35,681 nucleotides of DNA from an uncultured Paracoccaceae bacterium (GTDB lineage: Bacteria; Pseudomonadota; Alphaproteobacteria; Rhodobacterales; Rhodobacteraceae), in assembly GCA_938028765.1 (NCBI GenBank), contig CALIZF010000005.1:1-35681 (forward strand), given 5' to 3'. The translations under genes and the position numbers were made by a program. Positions 27,788 through 34,938 of the stretch are shown here, piece after piece (position 1 is the first letter of the stretch; each line of letters opens with the position of its first letter). The notes beneath the pieces are model-generated. The model was given only the letters and a program-made list of their open reading frames with translations, searched no databases and was not told where the DNA came from.

Positions 27788-28554
27788 CCGCGCTGCATCG
27801 CCTGCGCGAGGAGGCGGCGGTCGCCCTGCTGGCGGTGCAGTTCCTGACCCGCCTGCCGGTGCCGGCCCCCTACACGCCCGAGCGCCTCGCCGCGACGCCG
27901 CGGTGGTATCCGGCCGTTGGCGTGCTGGTCGGCGCGCTGGCTGCGGCCGCGCTGTGGCTGGCCGCGCAGGGGTTTCCGCCGGCGCTGGCGGCGCTGGCCT
28001 CGACCGCCTTCGGCCTGATGCTGACCGGGGCCTTCCACGAGGACGGGTTCGCCGACGCCTGCGACGGCCTCGGCGGCGGGCAGACGCGCGAGCGGGTGCT
28101 GGAGATCATGCGCGATTCCCGCCTCGGCACCTACGGCACGGTGGGGCTCGGGCTGATGCTGGCGGGCAAGGTCATGGCGTTGGCCGCCTTGCCGCTGCCG
28201 GTCGCGGCGGCGGCGCTGGTCGCGGGCCACGCGGCCAGCCGCGCCTCGGCGGTCGCGGTGATCGCCACCGCGACCTACGCGCGCGATCACGGGACGGGCA
28301 AGCCGGTGGCCACCGGCCTGTCGGCTGCGGGCCTTGCCTTCGCGCTGGCCACGGCCGCCGTGGCGGCGCTGCCGCTGTCGGCCCTCGCTGGCGGCGTCGC
28401 GGTCGCGGCGGCCGCGGGTGGCCTGATCCTCGGCCACCTTGCCATGCGCAGCCGGTTCGAGCGGCGGCTCGGGGGCTATACGGGCGACTGCCTCGGCGCC
28501 GTGCAGCAGTGTTCCGAGGTCGGGTTCCTGCTGGCGCTGGTGGCCGCCCTCTAG
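27784..28554 (+). CDS. cobS: Adenosylcobinamide-GDP ribazoletransferase (cobalamin synthase)
   Basis: Joins AdoCbi-GDP with alpha-ribazole (phosphate) in the membrane, the last step of cobalamin assembly. The 256-residue integral membrane protein has about six hydrophobic segments and the CobS signatures AVQFLTRLPVP, GAFHEDGFADACDGLGGG (acidic Mg-binding motif) and RLGTYG, with GGYTGDCLGAVQQ near the end. Start is GTG at 27784, overlapping the cobT stop by four bases (GTGA), so CobT and CobS are made together. No B12 riboswitch was recognised upstream of ade or cobT. Confidence 0.95.
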   Translation: MTALHRLREEAAVALLAVQFLTRLPVPAPYTPERLAATPRWYPAVGVLVGALAAAALWLAAQGFPPALAALASTAFGLMLTGAFHEDGFADACDGLGGGQTRERVLEIMRDSRLGTYGTVGLGLMLAGKVMALAALPLPVAAAALVAGHAASRASAVAVIATATYARDHGTGKPVATGLSAAGLAFALATAAVAALPLSALAGGVAVAAAAGGLILGHLAMRSRFERRLGGYTGDCLGAVQQCSEVGFLLALVAAL

Positions 28555-28558
28555 CCCT

Positions 28559-29584
28559 TCAGGCCTTCGGGGCGCGCAAGGCTGCGATGTGCGCCCGGCC
28601 GGCCTCGGTGCCGAAGTGCTGATGCTGGCTGAGGCCAGGGAACTCGCGACGCACCGCCTCGGCCAGCGCGTCGGGCAGGCGGGCTACGGTCGCCTCGTTG
28701 ACCATCAGGCTTTCGGCGGGGATCCCCTCCGCATAGACGATCTCATGCCGGTCGAAGACCAGGCTGAACCAGTCGGCGAAGGCCCCTTCACGCTGCACGA
28801 TCCGATCGCCGTCCACGAGATGGCGCGCCTGCACCAGAACCTCGGCCGTGGCGAGGCCCGCCGGCCGGTCGCGCAGGTAGAGGAACAGACGGTGATGCGG
28901 GCCGACGCAGAGGTCGCCCGCATTGCCCATGACCCCCGCCGGGATCACCACCGGCGCGAAGGGCCCCCGCGCCCGCAACGTCGCCCGGCCGATCCAGCGC
29001 ACCGGCTGCGCCCCGTGATCGCGTGTCAGCACCCGGTCGCCTGGGCTTAACGTCTCGATCGGCACCATCGCGCCCGAGGCAAGCGTGATCCGGGTGCCGC
29101 GCAGGAACGACAGGCAGACCACGTCGGCAAGGCGCGCGTCGTCCGGCGCCTCTTCCGCGCGCACCAGGGCATAGTCGGTGCGCGGCGCCAGCGGCGACAG
29201 CGGCAGGGCGTAGAGCCGCGCAGATCCGGCCCGGCCGGCCGCCCGGTGACGCAGCAGAAGGATCGACACCGTGTCGCCATCGGGCGCCATCAGCGTCAGT
29301 TGCGCGGCCAGCATCACCGGGTCGCCCGGCCGGCCCACCTCGGATCCGGCCGCGATCACCTGCTGGCGCGCCGCCGGCCCTTCGCGCGGCGGCGCCAGCG
29401 CCAGCGTCAGGGGGCGCGCGTCGGGGTCGAGTTCGTAGACGTCGCCCGCGCAGAGCTCGTCCAGTTCCGCAAGGCCGTCGCCCCGGTTGACCCCGTGGGT
29501 CACATAGATGTCGCCGGCGTCGAACACCTGCACGACATGGGCAGGCTCGGGCGCTGCGGCGTCGGTGGGCGGAGTTTCGGTCAT
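28559..29584 (-). CDS. Hint-domain protein (Hedgehog/intein-like)
   Basis: A 341-residue protein of a type frequent in Rhodobacteraceae. The N-terminal half (1-160) has a beta-rich fold of unknown role (VQVFDAGDIYVTHG; PLTLALAPPREG). The second half is a Hint domain: LSFLRGTRITLASGAMVPIETLSPGDRVLTRDHGAQPVRWIG, later GPHHRLFLY and VDGDRIVQREG, ending FDRHEIVYAEGIPAESLMVNE. Hint domains can self-cleave, but here the usual start cysteine position (CFxxGT) is a serine with a cysteine two residues earlier, so activity is doubtful. ATG at 29584 is preferred; an in-frame start 27 bases upstream adds unlikely residues. Role unknown, possibly secreted or surface linked. Confidence 0.8.
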   Translation of the reverse strand: MTETPPTDAAAPEPAHVVQVFDAGDIYVTHGVNRGDGLAELDELCAGDVYELDPDARPLTLALAPPREGPAARQQVIAAGSEVGRPGDPVMLAAQLTLMAPDGDTVSILLLRHRAAGRAGSARLYALPLSPLAPRTDYALVRAEEAPDDARLADVVCLSFLRGTRITLASGAMVPIETLSPGDRVLTRDHGAQPVRWIGRATLRARGPFAPVVIPAGVMGNAGDLCVGPHHRLFLYLRDRPAGLATAEVLVQARHLVDGDRIVQREGAFADWFSLVFDRHEIVYAEGIPAESLMVNEATVARLPDALAEAVRREFPGLSQHQHFGTEAGRAHIAALRAPKA

Positions 29585-29703
29585 GCGGGTGGCCCTCGGC
29601 ACTCGCGCCAAGGCGTAGGCGCGGGGGCGGCAGGCGTCAACGCCGGTTCCCGCAGCCGGGACGGAGTGCTAGGGCAGGACGGGCAGGACAGGGGGGGCGG
29701 GCG

Positions 29704-30480
29704 ATGGATCTGGGCATCCGGGGGCGGCGGGCGCTGGTCACGGCGGCGTCGAAGGGGCTGGGGCGCGGCTGCGCGCTGGCGCTGGCGACGGCGGGGGTGG
29801 ACCTTGTGCTGAACGCTCGCGGCGCGGCGGCGCTGGCGGCGACGGCGGACGAGGCGCGGGCGCAGGGCGTGGGCGTGACGGCCGTCGCGGCCGACATCAC
29901 CGATCCCGCGGGCCGCGCGCAGGTGCTGGCCGCGGCGGGCGAGGTCGATATCCTCGTGACCAACGCCGGCGGCCCGCCGCCGGGCCTCTGGTCCGACTGG
30001 AGCCGCGACGATTTCATCCGCGCCCTCGACGCCAGCATGCTGACGCCGATCGCGCTGATGCAGGCCTGTCTGCCCGGCATGATGGCGCGGGGCTGGGGGC
30101 GGGTGGTCAACATCACCTCGCAGTCGGTGCGCGCCCCGATCCCGCAGCTCGGACTGTCGAACGCCGCCCGCGCCGGCCTGACCGGGTTCGTCGCCGGCAC
30201 CGCCCGGCAGGTCGCGCAGCACGGGGTTACGATCAACAACCTTCTGCCCGGCATCCACGCGACCGACCGGGCGGCGGCGCTCGACGCATCCGCGGCGGCG
30301 GCCGAGGGCATTTCGCCGGCCGAGGCGCAGGCCCGCCGCGCCGCCAGCATCCCCGCCCGCCGCTACGGCACGGCCGAGGAGTTCGGCGCGGCCTGCGCAT
30401 TCCTTTGCTCGGTCCATGCGGGGTTCATCGTGGGGCAGAACATCCTGCTCGACGGCGGGGCGACGAACCTGACACTCTGA
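29704..30480 (+). CDS. Short-chain dehydrogenase/reductase with altered active site
   Basis: A 258-residue SDR-fold protein: NAD(P)-binding TAASKGLGRG (13-22), ADITDP, VTNAGGPPPG (85-94), and a C-terminal FIVGQNILLDGGATNLTL as in FabG-like reductases. At the active site Ser139 (NITSQS) is kept, but the catalytic tyrosine position is Ser152 and the lysine position is Arg156 (GLSNAARAGLTGF). A subgroup of SDRs shares this LSNxAR pattern, so it is not damage, but classical Tyr-Lys catalysis is unlikely. Substrate unknown. The ATG follows a G-rich ribosome site. It stands alone, and the next 250 bases (30481-30730) hold no recognisable gene or signal. Confidence 0.85.
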   Translation: MDLGIRGRRALVTAASKGLGRGCALALATAGVDLVLNARGAAALAATADEARAQGVGVTAVAADITDPAGRAQVLAAAGEVDILVTNAGGPPPGLWSDWSRDDFIRALDASMLTPIALMQACLPGMMARGWGRVVNITSQSVRAPIPQLGLSNAARAGLTGFVAGTARQVAQHGVTINNLLPGIHATDRAAALDASAAAAEGISPAEAQARRAASIPARRYGTAEEFGAACAFLCSVHAGFIVGQNILLDGGATNLTL

Positions 30481-30730
30481 CCGAGTGTGCAGGCCGGCCG
30501 CCGCGCGCCGCGGTTTCCGCGCGCCTTGCCTGTCGTCCGGTGTCGCAGGTGGCAACCGACCGCGGCAGGACAACCGCAACGGGCTTAACGGCCCTGTCGC
30601 GGCGGCCGGTGCGGTCGCACCGTCGTCCGTGCCGGCGGCGCATGCGCCGAGCGGGGTCAATCGCGGCAGGATCGTCGGTCCTGCTGCGACCGTGCTTGCG
30701 GCCGGACGGCGGCGTTGCTAGAGGCGGCTT

Positions 30731-31843
30731 ATGCCGACCGAAACGATCAGGAATGTGCCCGAACCCGAGCCGCCCCGGCTGGAGGTCCAGGGGCTGACAC
30801 GCCGCGTCGGCGGTCGTCCGGTGGTCGATGCCCTGTCGCTGACCATCGCGGCGGGGCAGGTGACGTGCCTGCTCGGCCCCTCGGGCTGCGGCAAGTCCAC
30901 GACGCTGCGGATGATCGCCGGCGTGGAAAAGCCCGACGCGGGCCGCATCCTGATCGACGGCGCGCTGGTCTGCGACAGCCAGCGGTCGCTGCCGCCCGAA
31001 GCGCGGTCGGTCGGGCTGATGTTCCAGGATTTCGCCCTGTTTCCGCACCTGACGGTTGCCGGCAACGTCGGCTTCGGCCTGAAGGGCGACCGCCGCGCCG
31101 CCGCCGACCGGGTGGCCGAACTGCTCGCGCGGGTGAACCTGGCGGGATATGAGGCCAAGTATCCGCACGAGTTGTCGGGCGGCGAACAGCAGCGGGTCGC
31201 GCTGGCGCGTGCGCTTGCCCCCCGCCCGCGCATCATGCTGATGGACGAACCCTTCTCGGGCCTCGACAACCGGCTGCGCGACGGTATCCGCGACACCACG
31301 CTCGACATCCTGAAGGAAGAGGGGACGGCGGTCCTGCTGGTCACCCACGAGCCTGACGAGGCGATGCGGATGGCCGACGAGATCGTGCTGATGCGCGACG
31401 GGCGGATCGTCCAGCGGGGCGCACCTTACAACGTCTACAACGCGCCCGTGGACCGGGCGGCGGCGGCGTTCTTTTCGGATGTGAATGTGATCCGCGGGAT
31501 CAGCCGCGGCGCGCTGACCGAAACGCCCTTCGGCGCGTTCCTGACGCCGGGCCACGCCGACGGCGCGCCGGTTGAGATCGTGATCCGCCCCCAGCATCTG
31601 AAGATCGACTTCGACCGGCACGGGCGCGGCCCCAACCCCACGCCGCAGGATGGCACACCGGCGCGCGGGACGGTGGTCAGGTCGCGCTTTCTCGGACGCG
31701 AAAGCCTGGTGGAGTTCCGCATGGATTTCGGCGACGCCCCGCTGACGGCGGCCGTGCCCGGCGTGTTCCTGCCGCGGCCGGGCACCGTCCTGTGGCTCAT
31801 GATCCGGCGCGACCGCTGCTTCGTCTTTCCCGCGCCGCGCTGA
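30731..31843 (+). CDS. ABC transporter ATP-binding protein, FbpC-like
   Basis: A 370-residue ATPase of the iron/polyamine/sugar importer class. The N-terminal domain shows Walker A GPSGCGKST (49-57), Q-loop FQDFALFPHLTVAGNVGFGL (Gln99), signature LSGGEQQ (148-154), Walker B IMLMDEP (168-174) and the H-loop VTHEPDEA. A C-terminal TOBE-like part (about 280-365) has VEIVIRPQHLKI and GTVVRSRFLGRESLVEF, as in FbpC. No permease or binding protein gene is adjacent, so the substrate is not fixed and the ATPase may serve a transporter elsewhere. Start ATG has GAGG upstream. Its stop is 4 bases from the convergent HTH regulator. Confidence 0.88.
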   Translation: MPTETIRNVPEPEPPRLEVQGLTRRVGGRPVVDALSLTIAAGQVTCLLGPSGCGKSTTLRMIAGVEKPDAGRILIDGALVCDSQRSLPPEARSVGLMFQDFALFPHLTVAGNVGFGLKGDRRAAADRVAELLARVNLAGYEAKYPHELSGGEQQRVALARALAPRPRIMLMDEPFSGLDNRLRDGIRDTTLDILKEEGTAVLLVTHEPDEAMRMADEIVLMRDGRIVQRGAPYNVYNAPVDRAAAAFFSDVNVIRGISRGALTETPFGAFLTPGHADGAPVEIVIRPQHLKIDFDRHGRGPNPTPQDGTPARGTVVRSRFLGRESLVEFRMDFGDAPLTAAVPGVFLPRPGTVLWLMIRRDRCFVFPAPR

Positions 31844-31847
31844 TCCT

Positions 31848-32210
31848 TCAGCCGGCCGGCCCCTCGCCGCCGAGATCGGCCTGCGGAAGGATGGTGCCCA
31901 GCCGCGCCAGCAACCCCCGCGCCCCCCGGCCGAGCGGCCCCGGCTGCGCCTCGGCCTGCCGCAGCGCCCAGATCAGCGCGTCGAGTTCCTCCTGCGCTAG
32001 GATCAGCGGCGGCAGGACTACCGGCGCGCGCAGGATGTAGCCGAGGCCCCGTTCCCCCTCGACCGGCAGGCCGGACGCCGCCATCACCGCCATATCGCGC
32101 CAGATCGTGCGGGTGGAGACGCCCAGGGCGGCCGCCAGTTCCGCCGCGGTGTGCAGCCGCCCGTCGCGCAGGATGCGGATGAGGTCGTAGATCCGGTCGT
32201 CGCGCTTCAC
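31848..32210 (-). CDS. Short HTH_11-type transcriptional regulator, WYL part missing
   Basis: A 120-residue protein with an N-terminal HTH_11 domain (DDRIYDLIRILRDGRLHTAAELAAALGVSTRTIWRDMAVM, about 4-43), as in YafY/DeoR-like regulators. A wing GLPVEGERGLGYILRAPVVLPPLILAQEELDALIWALR follows. The WYL ligand-binding domain that full YafY proteins (about 230 residues) carry is absent; the protein stops in a short Gly-rich tail. It may be a truncated or naturally short form. The start is a GTG at 32210 lying 11 bases past a perfect palindrome, suggesting it represses itself. Divergent from tatA, 118 bases apart. Confidence 0.78.
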   Translation of the reverse strand: MKRDDRIYDLIRILRDGRLHTAAELAAALGVSTRTIWRDMAVMAASGLPVEGERGLGYILRAPVVLPPLILAQEELDALIWALRQAEAQPGPLGRGARGLLARLGTILPQADLGGEGPAG

Positions 32211-32221
32211 CGCCGCCCCCT

Positions 32222-32241
32222 ACTGACACGATACTGTCAGT
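32222..32241. promoter_or_regulatory. Palindromic operator ACTGACA-N6-TGTCAGT
   Basis: Two perfect 7-base arms (32222-32228 and 32235-32241) with a 6-base AT-leaning centre, just upstream of the HTH regulator start and 88 bases before tatA. The size and position fit a dimeric repressor site for the adjacent regulator. The TGACA/TGTCA arms resemble sites described for WYL-type regulators, an inference from memory. Confidence 0.6.
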
Positions 32242-32328
32242 TGCCTGCGCGGTCCCGTCAATCCGCCTTTGCGCCCGGGGCGCCGCGGGGGTAGATCCGC
32301 GACATCCTGGACTCGAGGGGGATCCCCC

Positions 32329-32547
32329 ATGCTCAACAACATCGGCCTGCCCGGCCTCATCCTGATCGTCATCGTCGTGCTTGTGCTCTTTGGGCGCGGC
32401 AAGATCGCCGGCCTCATGGGCGAGATCGGCAAGGGCATCACCGCCTTCAAGCGCGGCGTGAAGGACGAGACCGCCGAGATCGAGAAGGCCGCGGCGGAAG
32501 CCGCGCGCGACGTCTCGCCGGCGACGGCGGACAAGGACAAGGCCTGA
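32329..32547 (+). CDS. tatA: Twin-arginine translocase subunit TatA
   Basis: A 72-residue pore-forming subunit of the Tat export system for folded proteins. It has a single N-terminal membrane helix (LPGLILIVIVVLVLFG, about 7-22), the FG hinge with GRGKIAGLMGEIGKGITAFKRG amphipathic helix, and a charged tail. The ATG at 32329 is behind a GAGGGGGA site; an in-frame upstream start would add 20 residues before the helix and is unlikely. First gene of tatABC. Confidence 0.95.
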   Translation: MLNNIGLPGLILIVIVVLVLFGRGKIAGLMGEIGKGITAFKRGVKDETAEIEKAAAEAARDVSPATADKDKA

Positions 32548-32571
32548 CCCGACCGCCCGAGGGGGCCCGCG

Positions 32572-33150
32572 ATGTTCGACATCGGCTGGACCGAGCTTCT
32601 TCTGATCGGCATCGTCGCGCTGATCGTGGTGGGTCCGAAGGACCTGCCCGTGATGTTTCGCACGCTCGGCCGCTTCACCGCCAAGCTGCGGGCGATGGGG
32701 CGCGAGTTCAGCCGCGCGATGGAACAGGCCGCGGATGAAAGCGGGGTGAAGGACATCGCCCGCGACGTCAGGGCGGCGACCAACCTGCGCCAGGCCGGCA
32801 TCGACGTGCTGAAGGACGCAGCGACGAAATTCGAAAGCTGGGATCCGCGCCGCACCGGCCCGACCGCGGCAACCCAGGGCCAGGCGAGGGAAACGAGTGC
32901 CGCACGGGCGGCCGGCGCTGCAACCGCGGCAGCCGCCTCCGCTGCGCCGCCCGCCGCGCCGGGGGCGGCAGGTCCTGCGGGCGGGGCAGCTGGGGCTGCG
33001 GCGGCGACAGCCAAGAGCGGCACCCACACGCAGGCTGCCGCGGCCGCCCAGGCCGCCCGGAAAGAAGCGGCGCTTGCCGCCGCCCGCACCGCCGCAGCGC
33101 CCGATGCGGCCCGCGTCGCGCCCCCGGCCGACCGCAGCCCCGAGGCCTGA
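32572..33150 (+). CDS. tatB: Twin-arginine translocase subunit TatB
   Basis: A 192-residue receptor-complex subunit that works with TatC. It starts with MFDIGWTELLLIGIVALIVVGPKDLPVMFRTLGRF: a short membrane helix, then the conserved GP hinge and amphipathic helix (residues 1-35). The rest, about 110-180, is unusually Ala/Gly/Pro-rich and low in complexity, and probably disordered. It begins 24 bases after the tatA stop. Confidence 0.94.
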   Translation: MFDIGWTELLLIGIVALIVVGPKDLPVMFRTLGRFTAKLRAMGREFSRAMEQAADESGVKDIARDVRAATNLRQAGIDVLKDAATKFESWDPRRTGPTAATQGQARETSAARAAGAATAAAASAAPPAAPGAAGPAGGAAGAAAATAKSGTHTQAAAAAQAARKEAALAAARTAAAPDAARVAPPADRSPEA

Positions 33151-33189
33151 GGCCGCGCCCCCCTTCGCGCGCATCGAAAGTCGCCCGCC

Positions 33190-34080
33190 ATGCCGACCGC
33201 CAGACCCGACGAGATCGACGATACCTCGGCCCCGCTGGTCGAGCACCTGGCAGAGCTGCGCACGCGGCTGATCTATGCCGTGATCGCCTTCCTGGTGGCG
33301 ATGGTCGCGTGCTTCACCGTCTGGAACCCGATCTTCAACTTCCTGACCCAGCCGATCTGCACCGCGCTGGCCACGCGCGGGCAGGATTGCCAGCTTCTGC
33401 TGATCAAGGTGCAGGAGGGCTTCTTCGTCGCGGTGTCGATCTCGCTCTTTGGCGGGTTCGTGCTGGCGTTTCCGATCATCGCCTATCAACTGTGGCGGTT
33501 CGTCGCGCCGGGCCTCTACCGCAGCGAGAAGAACGCCTTCCTGCCGTTCCTCGTCGCCAGCCCGGCGATGTTCCTGCTCGGTGCCGCCTTCGCCTTCTAC
33601 ATCGTCATCCCGCTTGCCTTCGACTTCTTCCTGTCGTTCCAGCAGGCCGGCACGCTGGCCCCCGAAAGCGCTGTGGTGGCGGGCGAAGGCGGAAACGCGC
33701 TGGCCGAGGCGGGGATCCTGTTCCAAGGCTCGGTGCAGGAATATCTTTCGCTGACGATCAAGTTCATCGTCGCCTTCGGCCTGTGCTTCCAGCTGCCGGT
33801 CCTTCTGACCCTGATGGGAAAGGCCGGGCTGGTGTCGGCGAAAAGCCTGGGCGCGACGCGGAAATACGCCATCGTCGGCATCTTGGCGCTGGCCGCCATC
33901 GCCACGCCGCCCGACGTGATCAGCCAGATCATCCTCTTCGCGGCGGTCTACGGGCTTTACGAAATCTCGATCCTGCTGGTCGCGCGGGTCGAGCGAAAGC
34001 GCGAGGAACGGCTGAAAGCCGAAGGCGCCTGGGTCGATCTCGACGACCTTGAGGACGACGAGGGCAAGGCCAAGCCGTGA
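33190..34080 (+). CDS. tatC: Twin-arginine translocase subunit TatC
   Basis: A 296-residue polytopic membrane protein that recognises the twin-arginine signal. The N-terminus [18 protein letters not shown] carries the conserved HLxELRxR motif (about 19-26), followed by six hydrophobic segments. [17 protein letters not shown] contains the conserved Glu, and ending [24 protein letters not shown] is typical. Residue LQEGFF-like motif appears as [16 protein letters not shown]. It ends in an acidic tail and its TGA overlaps the GTG of the next gene. Confidence 0.96.
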   Translation: MPTARPDEIDDTSAPLVEHLAELRTRLIYAVIAFLVAMVACFTVWNPIFNFLTQPICTALATRGQDCQLLLIKVQEGFFVAVSISLFGGFVLAFPIIAYQLWRFVAPGLYRSEKNAFLPFLVASPAMFLLGAAFAFYIVIPLAFDFFLSFQQAGTLAPESAVVAGEGGNALAEAGILFQGSVQEYLSLTIKFIVAFGLCFQLPVLLTLMGKAGLVSAKSLGATRKYAIVGILALAAIATPPDVISQIILFAAVYGLYEISILLVARVERKREERLKAEGAWVDLDDLEDDEGKAKP

Positions 34081-34928
34081 CCGCTGATCCCCTGTCGCGC
34101 ATCGCGGCGGCGCTGGAACGCCTCGCGCCGCCGCCGGCGCCCGCGCCCGATTTCGCCGCCGCCCCTGCCTTCCAGTGGCACACTGGCCCCGACCGGCTGG
34201 AGCCGGTGCCGGCGGTCGCGCGGGTGGACCTGTCGCTCCTGCACGGCATCGATCGGGCGCGCGACACCCTGCTGGCCAACACGCGGCAGTTCGCGGCCGG
34301 CTATCCGGCCAACAACGCCCTCTTGTGGGGCGCGCGGGGCATGGGAAAGTCGTCGCTGGTCAAGGCCGTTCACGCCGCGGTGCGGGCGGAGGGGCTTCCG
34401 CTGGTTCTGGTCGAGATCGGGCGCGAGGACCTCGCCTCGATCGGCCGTCTGCTCGGCCACCTGCGCGCCGCCCCTGCACAGAGGTTCCTTCTCTTCTGCG
34501 ACGACCTGTCGTTCAGCCACGACGACCGGCATTATAAGGCGCTGAAGGCGGTGCTGGATGGCGGCATCGCCGGGCGGCCGGACAACGTGGTGCTTTACGC
34601 CACCTCGAACCGTCGGCACCTGATGCCGCGCGACATGATCGAGAACGAACGGTCCACGGCCATCAACCCGTCCGAGGCGGTCGAGGAAAAGGTGTCGCTG
34701 TCGGACCGGTTCGGGCTGTGGCTGGGCTTCCACCCCTGCGACCAGGACGCCTACCTCGCGATGATCCGAGGCTATTGCGACGCCTACGGGGTGGCGATCG
34801 GCGAGGACGCGCTGCGCGCCGAGGCGATCGAATGGCAGATGACGCGGGGTGCGCGATCCGGCCGGGTGGCCTGGCAGTATTTCACCGACCTCGCCGGGCG
34901 GCGCGGCGTGCGCATCGGCGGCGGCTGA
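34077..34928 (+). CDS. DUF815-family AAA+ ATPase
   Basis: A 283-residue soluble P-loop ATPase of the DUF815 family. After a variable Ala/Pro-rich N-terminus it shows [19 protein letters not shown], Walker [10 protein letters not shown] (85-93), Walker [11 protein letters not shown], the sensor [14 protein letters not shown] and [12 protein letters not shown] with the arginine finger-like site. The closing [22 protein letters not shown] is family-typical. Role is not established, though often suggested to be a chaperone-like ATPase. GTG start at 34077 overlaps the tatC stop (GTGA), so it is likely translated together with TatC. In related genomes serS-surE-pcm often sit in this neighbourhood; none is between tatC and this gene. 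Confidence 0.9.
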   Translation: MTADPLSRIAAALERLAPPPAPAPDFAAAPAFQWHTGPDRLEPVPAVARVDLSLLHGIDRARDTLLANTRQFAAGYPANNALLWGARGMGKSSLVKAVHAAVRAEGLPLVLVEIGREDLASIGRLLGHLRAAPAQRFLLFCDDLSFSHDDRHYKALKAVLDGGIAGRPDNVVLYATSNRRHLMPRDMIENERSTAINPSEAVEEKVSLSDRFGLWLGFHPCDQDAYLAMIRGYCDAYGVAIGEDALRAEAIEWQMTRGARSGRVAWQYFTDLAGRRGVRIGGG

Positions 34929-34938
34929 GCCGGACCTG

